This document shows, one piece after another, positions 6,031 to 13,644 of a stretch of 64,000 nucleotides of DNA. The DNA comes from Methanocella_A sp049676595 (GTDB taxonomy: Archaea > Halobacteriota > Methanocellia > Methanocellales > Methanocellaceae). Each line of letters starts with the position of its first letter. Position 1 is the stretch's first letter. Position numbers and translations under genes: made by a program. The notes beneath the pieces are model-generated. The model was not told where the DNA came from. It saw nothing but the letters and a program-made list of their open reading frames with translations, and did no database searches. The stretch lies in NCBI RefSeq assembly GCF_049676595.1, contig NZ_CP187259.1, positions 2,790,001 to 2,854,000 on the forward strand, given 5' to 3'.

Positions 6031-8376
6031 TCAGGAGCTGATGCCGCTCGCCTGATCGGGCCGGCCCAGGGTCCGGGAGGACTCCAGATCGGCCGAGAAC
6101 TGGTTAAGCCTGGCAGCCAGCCCTCTGAAGTGAGGCAGATAGGCTTCGTAGTAGGTGATCCGCTCCGGGTGGAGCCCGCTGGCAGTTACCGCCTGCTTAA
6201 GCTCGCCCACCCGCTTTGAGACATTAGCCCGCACAGCGCCGTTGGCCGAGTTGACCGTTCCGTCGCCCAGGAATATACCTGCGGCACCGCTCTCGAGTGC
6301 ATATATGAGGTGTTTGGCCTCGAGCCGCATGATGGAGGGGACCTTAATGATCCGCACCCCGTCAGGATAGGATATCCGGTTTACTCCGGCATTGTCAGCT
6401 GCTACGTAGCTGATATTTTCGTCCAGGAAGGCGACGATGTTTGCACCGGAGCCGAGGCACCCGTCGATGCGAGCGAACAGCTCTTCGTCGCTGCACGACG
6501 GCATCGTGATCGCGTGCTCCGGGCACCTGGATATGCAGCCGCCAAGGCCGATGCACGAGAGAGGATCGATAGTCACTTTCCCGTTCACGTAGGGAGCGCC
6601 ATAGGGGCAAAGTTTGAGACATATGCCGCACTTCGTGCAGCGCTCCGGATCGATGACGGCAAACTTAGGCTCGACAGCCAGAGACCTGGCGCTCACCAGC
6701 TCTGAGGCTTTCGAGGCCGCTGCCCTTGCCTGGATGATCGATTCGGTGATGTCCTTGGCGCCCTGGGCTGTCCCGCAGACGAAGATGCCCCGGGAAGTCG
6801 TGGTGGCCGGATCGAGCTTCGGGTGCTTCTCCCTGACGAAGAGCTCCGGCGAAAGGCCGATGCCGAGAGCTTTCGCCGCTCCGAGGGTGCCTTCGGAGGG
6901 CTCGAGAGCACAGGAGAGTACGACCATATCGGTCTCCAGCTCCAGGGGCCCGTTACCCAGCGTATCTTCCACCCGGACCAGCAGGCCGTCGCTGTTGAGA
7001 ATTTCTCCCACCCGGCCGCGGATGAACTTCACGCCTTTCTTCTGCACGTCCCGGTAGTAGTTTTCGTAGGTACCCGGAGCCCGGATGTCGGTATAGCAGA
7101 TGTAGACCTCCGTCCCCGGGAAGTGCTCCGAGATGTAGTGAGCGTGCTTCAGGGCAGTCATACAGCAAACCTTGGAGCAGTACGGGATAGAGCCGGGCTT
7201 TTCGTCTCTCGATCCCACGCACTGGACCATGACAATGCGCCGGGGACGTTTACCGGTCGAGGGGACTTCCAGCCTGCCTTTGGTAGGGCCGTTGATCGCC
7301 AGCACCCTGGCCAGCTCGGTCTGGGTCAGCACATCCGGGAACTTACCATAGCCCAGCTCATGTTTGGCAGACGGGTCCATTTCCCGGTGGCCGGTGGCGA
7401 CGATGATAGCTCCGACCCGGAGAGTTTTCTTCTTAGCCTTCCGGCCCAGATCGATGGCTTTAACATCGCACGACCGGACACATTTGCCGCACTTTTTACA
7501 GGCGCCCGGGTCGATGGAGTACGTGCCCGGCACAGCCTGGGCAAAGGGCTTATAGGCAGCTTTCCGGTTTGAGAGGCCGGCGTTCCACTCGTCCGGCACC
7601 TGAATGCTGCATGCAGCCGAGCATTTACCGCACGAAACGCACTTCTCAGGGTCGATGAAAACAGGCCCCGTCTCTACCGTAACCCGGAAGTCGCCCGGAT
7701 GTCCCCGAAGATCGGTCACCTGAGACTGGGTCATGATGCTGATGCGGTTGTTCCTGGCTACTTCTCCCATCAGCGGGGCCAGCGAGCACAGCGCACATTC
7801 CTCGGTGAGCCTGTCAGGAGAGAACACTTTGCCTATCCGCACCATGTTGCCGCCGATAGTGGTATCCTTCTCCGCGAGGAATACTTTGATGCCGTGCCGG
7901 GCCAGCGCAAGCGAGGCAGTAATACCGGAAATGCCTCCGCCGATGACGAGCACGCTTTTACGGACGCTGACCGCTGCCTTGTCGAGCGGCTTCTTCTGCC
8001 TTACGGCGTACAGGGACGAGCGGACGATATCGATGGCCCGCCCGGCCTGGTTTTCGCCCGGCACCCAGGAGCACTGCTCCCGGATGTTGGCGATATCGAC
8101 AAGGTGAGGGTTGATACCTGCCTCCGAAGCGCAGGCCTGGAAGGTGCGCTCGTGCACTCCGGGAGAGCACGCGGCCACGACTATCCGGTCAAGGCCCAGC
8201 GCCCCTGCCCTTTCCCGGATCAGCGCCTGGCCAGCAATCGAGCACATGTAGGGGAAGTCTTCCACGCACTCCACCCCTTCATGCTCCATAGCCCGCTTCA
8301 CTGCTTCGATGTCCACGGTGCCCGAAATATTGTCGCCGCAGTGGCAGATGAAGACGCCGACTCCACCCTGTTTCAC
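6031..8376 (-). CDS. hdrA: HdrA-type electron-bifurcating flavoprotein subunit with a cysteine-less MvhD-like tail
   Basis: A 781-residue HdrA homologue. The N-terminal domain has FICHCG and VAACSPGVHERTF. The FAD-binding thioredoxin-reductase fold starts at VLVIGGGISG and carries CALCSLAPLM. An inserted ferredoxin follows (CVSCGKCSAAC, CKKCGKCVRSC), then YCSKVCC and a C-terminal ferredoxin at about 576-625. In canonical complexes HdrA bifurcates electrons between ferredoxin and CoM-S-S-CoB. Residues about 646-770 align with MvhD (hydrogenase delta subunit), a fusion known from Methanosarcina HdrA2. Here, however, every MvhD cluster Cys is missing (FLDENISY where FLCNWCSY is expected). The second site of the C-terminal ferredoxin reads CIGLGGC, lacking one ligand. 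The gene overlaps hdrB by 4 bases (ATGA). Assignment to an Hdr-like complex is firm; CoM-S-S-CoB as substrate is not. Confidence 0.9.
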   Translation of the reverse strand: MKQGGVGVFICHCGDNISGTVDIEAVKRAMEHEGVECVEDFPYMCSIAGQALIRERAGALGLDRIVVAACSPGVHERTFQACASEAGINPHLVDIANIREQCSWVPGENQAGRAIDIVRSSLYAVRQKKPLDKAAVSVRKSVLVIGGGISGITASLALARHGIKVFLAEKDTTIGGNMVRIGKVFSPDRLTEECALCSLAPLMGEVARNNRISIMTQSQVTDLRGHPGDFRVTVETGPVFIDPEKCVSCGKCSAACSIQVPDEWNAGLSNRKAAYKPFAQAVPGTYSIDPGACKKCGKCVRSCDVKAIDLGRKAKKKTLRVGAIIVATGHREMDPSAKHELGYGKFPDVLTQTELARVLAINGPTKGRLEVPSTGKRPRRIVMVQCVGSRDEKPGSIPYCSKVCCMTALKHAHYISEHFPGTEVYICYTDIRAPGTYENYYRDVQKKGVKFIRGRVGEILNSDGLLVRVEDTLGNGPLELETDMVVLSCALEPSEGTLGAAKALGIGLSPELFVREKHPKLDPATTTSRGIFVCGTAQGAKDITESIIQARAAASKASELVSARSLAVEPKFAVIDPERCTKCGICLKLCPYGAPYVNGKVTIDPLSCIGLGGCISRCPEHAITMPSCSDEELFARIDGCLGSGANIVAFLDENISYVAADNAGVNRISYPDGVRIIKVPSIMRLEAKHLIYALESGAAGIFLGDGTVNSANGAVRANVSKRVGELKQAVTASGLHPERITYYEAYLPHFRGLAARLNQFSADLESSRTLGRPDQASGISS

Positions 8377-9278
8377 GGCTTCACCCCCAGCTTCTCCAGC
8401 AGCGGCTCGACGGGCACTGCATGCATGTCGAGGCCGATATCCGCCGGCCTGGCGCCGAGGGCGAGAGCGATGAGTTCTGAGAAGTACAGCACGGGTACGC
8501 TGCTGCCGGCGACTGATTCCTGGTAATAGTCGAGGTTAAAGGTGCAGCCCGGGCACTGGGTCAGAATAACGTCGGGAGACGCCTCGAGGATGCTGCCAAA
8601 TTTCCTCTTCAGCACCGCTTTCGGGTATTCCCGGTCCAGGACCGTGTGATGGAAGCCCATACCACAGCACAGCGATCTCTCCGAGTACTCGACGATCTCG
8701 CACCCGAGGCCGGAAGCGAGGTTATCCAGCACCACCGGCCGCTCGAAGTCGCCTGCCGAGACGTCTTCGTAAAAGATTTTCGAATAGTGGCAGCCATGGT
8801 GAGTGACCGCCTTGATGCCGGCCATGGGCAGGACAGCTTTAGCGGCGATTTCCCCGAGCCGGCCCAGGAAAACTTCCGAAATATGGCTGATCGATGAAGG
8901 CGGGACATATTTCCTTCCTGCCCCGGCAAGTACAGCATCAGTCTGCTCCTTTAAAGCCCCATCGTGCTCAATCATGGCCTGGCACTCCCGGAGGTTGCCG
9001 TAAGACGTCGGACAGGTGCAGACAATGTTCTTGCATGGCGATTCTGCCGCGAGCGCAAAGTTTCTGGCGTTCAGGGCCAGGTTGGTCCGCAGAGGTATGA
9101 AGCCGGCGTGGTAGCCAAACCCTGCGCAGGAAGAGTGACAGGGATCGTCAACATACGTGATGCCGAGCCGGTCCAGCACATAGCGGACGGATATCTCGAT
9201 ACCCGGGTACAGGGAGCCTGTCACACAGCTTTTGAACAGGTACAGGTCATCGTGAGGGATACGCTTATTTCTGGTCAT
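8373..9278 (-). CDS. hdrB: HdrB-type subunit with a degenerate first CCG motif
   Basis: A 301-residue HdrB homologue. Canonical HdrB holds two non-cubane [4Fe-4S] clusters through two CX31-39CCX35-36CXXC motifs. The C-terminal motif is intact (C163, C204-C205, C242/C245; RSLCCGMGF, TQCPGC). The N-terminal one is not: C18 is present, the CC pair reads SCAG (C51-A52), and the final CXXC reads CPTS (C89, S92), leaving three of five ligands. YPGIE after C18 and YGNL after the CPTS confirm the alignment. One active-site cluster may be missing or differently ligated. The start is ATG 9278 (MTRNKRI), overlapping the hdrC end by 14 bases; an in-frame GTG lies at 9287. Confidence 0.88.
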   Translation of the reverse strand: MTRNKRIPHDDLYLFKSCVTGSLYPGIEISVRYVLDRLGITYVDDPCHSSCAGFGYHAGFIPLRTNLALNARNFALAAESPCKNIVCTCPTSYGNLRECQAMIEHDGALKEQTDAVLAGAGRKYVPPSSISHISEVFLGRLGEIAAKAVLPMAGIKAVTHHGCHYSKIFYEDVSAGDFERPVVLDNLASGLGCEIVEYSERSLCCGMGFHHTVLDREYPKAVLKRKFGSILEASPDVILTQCPGCTFNLDYYQESVAGSSVPVLYFSELIALALGARPADIGLDMHAVPVEPLLEKLGVKP

Positions 9279-9852
9279 CGCTATCACTGCATCCTGTGGC
9301 GTTCAGTATGTGCCGAATTTCAGCCATAGCACCCTCTGGAATCCTGCAGGCCCTGGCGTCTTCTTTCTCGTAGCCGAGCCTTGCCCGCCTCTCGAGGTTG
9401 CCTGCACATCGGCCGTAGGTAGCCGGGCCGAACTCCCTCAGAAGGTCATCAGTCATCATCTGCGGGAGAAAAGTCTCGCCACGGCGGTACAGGTTCTTAA
9501 GAATCAGAGTCCGGGCTGCCTTGATCTCGCTGCTTATCTTACCCTCTGCAAGGAACTTTTCGCGCAGCGCAAGCACAGCCTCGCCGACGCTGTTGTTTCT
9601 CGGGCACCTGGCCCGGCAGGAGTAGCACTGGCCGCACCGCCACACGGCATCGATCAGAGAATCAGTCAGGCCGAGTGCCAGCCGGCTCATCACCACCCGG
9701 GGGAGGTAATCGTCAAAGGCATAAGCTGCCGGGCAGCTCGCCGTACACCTGCCACACTGCATGCACTTCTCGAAGCCGGAGCCAGAGAGCCTGGAGTCCG
9801 TGAGGCATTCCTTTGAGGAGCGGCTGGTGCCCAGGCGGATACGTGTGGCCAT
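9265..9852 (-). CDS. hdrC: HdrC-type iron-sulfur subunit
   Basis: A 195-residue HdrC homologue. The N-terminal half has two complete 4Fe-4S motifs, CMQCGRCTASCP and CGQCYSCRARCP, about 40 residues apart, and the C-terminal half is helical. It relays electrons between HdrA and HdrB in the cytoplasm. ATG 9852 (MATRIRLG) is chosen because the family starts just before a short basic leader. In-frame codons farther upstream (ATG 9870 and beyond) encode a hydrophobic stretch and overlap the palindromic operator region. There is no Shine-Dalgarno; the leader is probably short. First gene of hdrCBA, divergent from the coenzyme M synthesis pair. Confidence 0.9.
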   Translation of the reverse strand: MATRIRLGTSRSSKECLTDSRLSGSGFEKCMQCGRCTASCPAAYAFDDYLPRVVMSRLALGLTDSLIDAVWRCGQCYSCRARCPRNNSVGEAVLALREKFLAEGKISSEIKAARTLILKNLYRRGETFLPQMMTDDLLREFGPATYGRCAGNLERRARLGYEKEDARACRIPEGAMAEIRHILNATGCSDSDDQK

Positions 9853-9904
9853 GATTAGAAATATTACCATGGCGATATTAAAACTTTCCCAGAGAGAGAT
9901 TAAT

Positions 9905-9922
9905 ATGTCCTTATTAGGACAT
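9905..9922. promoter_or_regulatory. Operator-like palindrome in the hdrC / cysteate synthase divergent region
   Basis: ATGTCCT-TATT-AGGACAT is a perfect 7-bp inverted repeat with a 4-nt spacer. Immediately beside it (about 9920-9930) lies TTATTATAT on the minus strand, a good TATA box for hdrC. The palindrome would cover the hdrC start-proximal region just downstream of TATA, the usual position for an archaeal repressor operator. On the plus strand a TATA-like ACTTATATC lies at 9976-9984 for the cysteate synthase gene, and TTGTA-ATTG-TACAA (9999-10012) is a weaker second palindrome. The binding protein is unknown. Confidence 0.5.
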
Positions 9923-10027
9923 ATAATAACTATTTGATGTCGTATTGTATAATATTTTGGCCCAAAAAATGAAAACTTATATCTTAATTGCACCGAATTT
10001 GTAATTGTACAAGTGTGGTAGATACTC

Positions 10028-11281
10028 ATGGGCTCATACACGCTGGTCTGCCCCGGGTCGGGGAAGACCGTTCCAGACCACTATACTTTAAACTGCGACT
10101 GCGGCTCCCTGATCAGGGCCGAGTATACTGCCAGGCAGCTTACCTTAAGAAACCTGCCGGGCATGTGGAAGTTCTACGACTGGCTGCCTGCGAGCGGCCA
10201 TACAGATACGCCGGGCGCCACTGTGACATATAAGAGCGAAGGCCTGGCAAAAGAGCTGGGCATCGACCTGCACGTGGCCTTCAACGGCTACTGGCCCGAA
10301 CGGGGGGCGGACATGAAGACCTGCAGCTTTAAAGAGCTGGAGGCACCGCCGACCATCATGAGGGCAAAGGAACATGGAGGGAAGGCCATGGTCCTGGCCT
10401 CTGCCGGCAACACCGCCAGGGCATTTGCGTACCTCTCGACTATCACCGGCTTCCCGCTGATCGTCGTGGTTCCTAAGCAGAACGTAGAAAGGCTGTGGAT
10501 TCCCGGCCGGGAGCCCGGAGAAGGTATCAAGCTGATCTCAGTGGGCGGAGGATGCGATTATACCGACGCGATCAACCTATCTAACCGGATCGCTGCGCTC
10601 CCGGGGATGATGCCCGAAGGCGGAGCGAAGAACGTGGCCCGCCGGGACGGCATGGGCACCGTAATGCTGGACGCTGCGGTCACCATGAAAGAGATGCCCG
10701 ACGATTACTTCCAGGCGATAGGCAGCGGCACCGGAGGCATCGCCGCGTGGGAAGCATCCATGCGGCTGCGCGACGACGGCCGGTTCGGCGCCAGGCTGCC
10801 CCGGCTCCACCTCGCCCAGAACCTGCCCTTCGTGCCCATGCTGAACGCGTGGAAAGAAGGCCGAAGGAACATTATCCCGGAAAGAGACATGCCAGATGCG
10901 AAAAAGTCCATCGCGGAAATGTACAGTGACGTGCTGTCCAACCGGACCCCGCCGTACGGAGTCGGCGGAGGCGTGTTCGATGCGATGAAAGATACTGACG
11001 GGCTGATGTATGGAATTACCCGTGAAGAAGCGGTGGCCGCTAAGAAGCTCTTCGAGGCGAGGGAAGGCATCGACATTCTGCCGCCCGCCGCAGTCGCTGT
11101 GGCTGCGCTGGTACAGGCTTCCGAGAAGGGCATACAGAAGGGCAGAAAAGTCGTGCTGAACATCACTGGCGGCGGCCAGGAGCGCCTGATGCGGGAAGTG
11201 CCCGTCCACCAGGTGGAGCCCGTGCTGGAAGTTCCGGGCCCGGACGTAGCCATGGAAGAAATACTGAAGGTGATCGCATGA
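10028..11281 (+). CDS. Cysteate synthase (coenzyme M biosynthesis)
   Basis: A 417-residue PLP enzyme of the threonine synthase family. In Methanosarcinales/Methanomicrobia this paralogue converts O-phosphoserine and sulfite to L-cysteate, the entry into coenzyme M. An N-terminal zinc-ribbon-like segment (VCPGSGK, LNCDCGS) is followed by the PLP lysine in CSFKELE (K102), the phosphate-binding SAGNTARAF loop near 125-135, GSGTGG, and NITGGGQE near the C-terminus. Threonine synthase itself cannot be excluded by motif alone. However, the next gene, overlapping by 4 bases, is the fused sulfopyruvate decarboxylase, the committed partner two steps later. The transaminase linking cysteate to sulfopyruvate is not in the window. 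A TATA box lies at about 9976. Confidence 0.88.
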   Translation: MGSYTLVCPGSGKTVPDHYTLNCDCGSLIRAEYTARQLTLRNLPGMWKFYDWLPASGHTDTPGATVTYKSEGLAKELGIDLHVAFNGYWPERGADMKTCSFKELEAPPTIMRAKEHGGKAMVLASAGNTARAFAYLSTITGFPLIVVVPKQNVERLWIPGREPGEGIKLISVGGGCDYTDAINLSNRIAALPGMMPEGGAKNVARRDGMGTVMLDAAVTMKEMPDDYFQAIGSGTGGIAAWEASMRLRDDGRFGARLPRLHLAQNLPFVPMLNAWKEGRRNIIPERDMPDAKKSIAEMYSDVLSNRTPPYGVGGGVFDAMKDTDGLMYGITREEAVAAKKLFEAREGIDILPPAAVAVAALVQASEKGIQKGRKVVLNITGGGQERLMREVPVHQVEPVLEVPGPDVAMEEILKVIA

Positions 11282-12411
11282 TGGAAGCGAAGGGAATGAA
11301 CGTAGAGCAGGCTGTCATCGACGTGATGAAGGAGTGCAAGATCGACACGGTGCTGACCCTGCCCTGCGATCGCATGAAAAATTTTTTGCCGCTGATACCC
11401 AAAAACTTCAGGGAAATTCCCCTGTCCAGGGAAGAAGGGGGTACCGGTATTGCAGCGGGCCTCTATATGGCCGGTAAAAGACCGGCCATCGTCATCCAGA
11501 GCACGGGTTTAGGCAACTCATTGACAGTGCTGTCCTCGCTCCACAAGACCTACGACCTGCCGCTGCCAATACTGGCCAGCTGGCGGGGTGTCTACAAAGA
11601 AGGCATCCCGGCCCAGGTACACTTCGGCAAATTCCTGCCAGGGGTCCTCGACAGCATGGGAATCCCCTACCTGGTAGCCGAAAAGTCCGGTGACCTGCCC
11701 GCTGTTCGCGACGCGATCGAAATGGCTTACAGGGAGAGCACACCGTACGTAATCCTCTTCTCCCCGAAGATCTGGGAAGGCTCTGCTGCAAGAGAGGCAG
11801 AGCCGTCACCGAACCCCGGGGAACGGAGCTACGACCTCAAGTGTAGCACCACGGTGCCCCGGGCCACCGAGAGCAGGTTGGACATGATCAAGGGAATTGT
11901 ACCCTACCTGCGCGGAAAAATCGTCGTCTCCAACATAGGCGTGCCCAGCAAAGAGCTGTACGCGGCACTGGATCAGCCCACCAACTTCTACATGACCGGC
12001 AGCTGGGGAGCGGCTTCACCCATCGGGCTCGGCCTGGCCATCGGCCAGCGTAAGGAAGTGGTCGTGATCGACGGCGATGGCAGCATCCTGTTCAACCCCA
12101 ACGCCATCGGTATGATCGCGCAGGAAAAGCCGGAGAACCTGACGGTGATAGCCTTCGATAACAGCGCCCACGGCTCCACCGGAAACCAGCCCACCTACTC
12201 TTCCCGCATGGATATCGAGTTGCTGGCACGCGCCTACGGCATCACCAACACCACCAAAGCGGCCACGTCTAAAGAGCTGCTCGGCGTGCTGGAGAAGGCT
12301 GGCAAAGGCCCCAGGTTCATCCATGTGCCGGTCCTGGCGAAGAACGCCGACGTGCCCAACATACCCCTGTCGAATGTGGACATCAAGAAAAGGTTCATGG
12401 CTGCGATATAG
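11278..12411 (+). CDS. comDE: Sulfopyruvate decarboxylase, fused alpha and beta subunits
   Basis: A 377-residue thiamine-diphosphate enzyme that decarboxylates sulfopyruvate to sulfoacetaldehyde in coenzyme M synthesis. The N-terminal half is ComD-like: it has the catalytic glutamate region LSREEGGTGIAAGLY and then QSTGLGNS. The C-terminal half is ComE-like, with the ThDP/Mg motif GDGSILFN...N. The two are separate genes in Methanocaldococcus but fused in Methanosarcina, as here. It starts at ATG 11278 inside the end of the cysteate synthase gene (ATGA overlap), so the two are translationally coupled; ATG 11281 is an equally possible start. A two-level hairpin follows 28 bases after the stop. 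Confidence 0.9.
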   Translation: MMEAKGMNVEQAVIDVMKECKIDTVLTLPCDRMKNFLPLIPKNFREIPLSREEGGTGIAAGLYMAGKRPAIVIQSTGLGNSLTVLSSLHKTYDLPLPILASWRGVYKEGIPAQVHFGKFLPGVLDSMGIPYLVAEKSGDLPAVRDAIEMAYRESTPYVILFSPKIWEGSAAREAEPSPNPGERSYDLKCSTTVPRATESRLDMIKGIVPYLRGKIVVSNIGVPSKELYAALDQPTNFYMTGSWGAASPIGLGLAIGQRKEVVVIDGDGSILFNPNAIGMIAQEKPENLTVIAFDNSAHGSTGNQPTYSSRMDIELLARAYGITNTTKAATSKELLGVLEKAGKGPRFIHVPVLAKNADVPNIPLSNVDIKKRFMAAI

Positions 12412-12439
12412 TGCTGAAGGATCCCCGGCACAGCAGAAC

Positions 12440-12479
12440 CGCCTTAGAACGCCTGCTTTAGCAGGCCTCTTATAAGGCG
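12440..12479. repeat. Two-level hairpin after comDE (GCCTGC-TTTA-GCAGGC)
   Basis: CGCCTTA (12440-12446) pairs with TAAGGCG (12473-12479), and inside it GCCTGC (12451-12456) pairs with GCAGGC (12461-12466). This is the same design as 5253-5292. It may end comDE transcription. The remaining bases to the tRNA at 12674 hold only a tRNA promoter-like TTTTAAGTACG (about 12607). Confidence 0.6.
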
Positions 12480-12673
12480 ATGCATAGTCCTCCAGGAGCT
12501 TATAGGCAAACGCCTATGTCAAATTACCATAAAAAGTGGTGAACCCCCGGAATATTTAGCATAGAATAGCATCGAGCAAGTAATGCTATTCTAAATAGCC
12601 CGAAACTTTTAAGTACGTTGAAGTATATGTGGATTCCTGCACCCGTGTGGTGCAATATGCGGAACAAGACCAT

Positions 12674-12769
12674 CCCGTCCTAGCTCAGCCTGGTCAGAGC
12701 GGTCGGCTGTAGACCTTAAATACGACTGCGGAAACCGACAGGTCCCCGATTCAAATTCGGGGGACGGGA
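12674..12769 (+). tRNA. tRNA-Tyr (GTA) with a canonical 37/38 intron
   Basis: Acceptor CCCGTCC (12674-12680) pairs with GGACGGG (12762-12768), and discriminator A is 12769. The D stem is GCTC/GAGC, the anticodon stem is GTCGG (12702-12706) with CCGAC (12735-12739), and the T loop is TTCAAAT. The anticodon GTA is 12709-12711. A 21-base intron (12713-12733) sits after position 37, the standard archaeal site, and would be cut by the splicing endonuclease and joined by RtcB, whose gene is at 41528. CCA is not encoded. Confidence 0.95.
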
Positions 12770-12875
12770 CCTTTTCCCCATATACGTGTCCCCTAACACG
12801 TGCCACCAAACGGAAAACTATAAGTGCTTTCAAGCTCTTGTAGGTGCGCTAAAACGCAGTGCTAAAACGCAAAAT

Positions 12876-12948
12876 GCTCGGATAGTGTAGAGGCCTATCA
12901 TGGGGCCCTGTCGAGGCTCCGACTCGGGTTCGAATCCCGATCCGAGCG
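12876..12948 (+). tRNA. tRNA-Asp (GTC)
   Basis: GCTCGGA (12876-12882) pairs with TCCGAGC (12941-12947), discriminator G. The anticodon stem is GGGCC/GGCTC with loop CTGTCGA, anticodon GTC. The T loop is TTCGAAT. There is no intron. Two GCTAAAACGCA words lie just upstream (12848 and 12861). Confidence 0.95.
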
Positions 12949-12968
12949 CTAAATTTTTAAAATAAAAT

Positions 12969-13002
12969 GTCGGGAAAACTTTTTCCAAAAAGTTTTTCTG
13001 AC
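12969..13002. terminator. AT-rich perfect hairpin after the tRNA pair
   Basis: AAAACTTTTT (12975-12984) pairs with AAAAAGTTTT (12987-12996), extended outward by GTC...GAC. The T-runs on both strands suit termination of the tRNA transcripts. Confidence 0.55.
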
Positions 13003-13166
13003 TTTTAACACTTTATCATGCCTTGAAAAGGCTATCAAAAAGGACATAATTTTAGATCTTTTATCGCTTCTGTGGAGTAGCCTATAAAAATCCGCACTCA
13101 CGCTTATCATCGCGTTTGAAGTACCAGTTCATCGATCTTCAAACAGGCAAGTTGAGGTAGGTTATT

Positions 13167-13385
13167 ATGGGATTTATGAGAAAGCACATGAAGCAGACTG
13201 AGTATCACATGAGGCCTCCGGGCCATTACAGCGAAGCGTGCGAATGCCCGATGTGCGGCGGTGAGGAGGGGAAAAAGAAGCTTTTCGTGGCGATGGTCTT
13301 CTTCGGAGTAATGGCGATCGCCAACATGTTCATCGTCGGGATACTCCACCTGATGCTCCATGCGAGAGATGCTATGAAAGAGTAA
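13167..13385 (+). CDS. Small membrane protein with a Cys-X2-Cys-Gly-Gly knuckle
   Basis: 72 residues. The N-terminal half is basic and His/Cys-rich (EACECPMCGGEEGKKK), able to form a half zinc site. The C-terminal half is one membrane helix (LFVAMVFFGVMAIANMFIVG). GAGGTAG lies 8 bases before ATG 13167, a convincing ribosome site. No family recognised. The following 260 bases hold only a stem-loop and the kinase promoter. Confidence 0.65.
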   Translation: MGFMRKHMKQTEYHMRPPGHYSEACECPMCGGEEGKKKLFVAMVFFGVMAIANMFIVGILHLMLHARDAMKE

Positions 13386-13403
13386 GATCGAAGTTAATGT
13401 TAC

Positions 13404-13462
13404 AGCCCCGCCCACATACTCTGCGAACCTGCAGTAGCTAAGAGGACGGGGCGATATCGTTT
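13404..13462. other. Stem-loop between the small membrane protein and kinase genes
   Basis: GCCCCG near 13404 pairs with CGGGGC near 13457, with an inner CTGC/GCAG helix. It begins about 20 bases after the stop of the small membrane protein gene and may be its terminator or a small structured RNA. Seen by eye only. Confidence 0.35.
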
Positions 13463-13644
13463 TGATACAGGGCCCCAGCATATCGGCGGACTGACCATTG
13501 GACAGCATATGCGCCTGCAGAATAATCGGCATACGTAAAAGCCGATGGCTTGCAGACCATTACATTTAATTATGAGTAGATAGAATGATAGGGAGTATTG
13601 TATCTATTACAATAAATATTTCACTTTCGAATGGGGGCATACAA

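Noticed and set aside
7699..8526. Long plus-strand open frames opposite hdrA, hdrB and dnaK
   Set aside because: They are antisense shadows of high-GC coding sequence; the minus-strand proteins match known families over their full length.
9853..10041. Longer HdrC start with a hydrophobic N-terminal leader
   Set aside because: The extension overlaps the TATA box and palindrome and is not expected in the family; ATG 9852 gives a normal HdrC.
10028..11281. Reading the PLP enzyme as ordinary threonine synthase
   Set aside because: The 4-base overlap with comDE and the divergence at the N-terminus fit cysteate synthase better, although motif evidence alone cannot exclude it.
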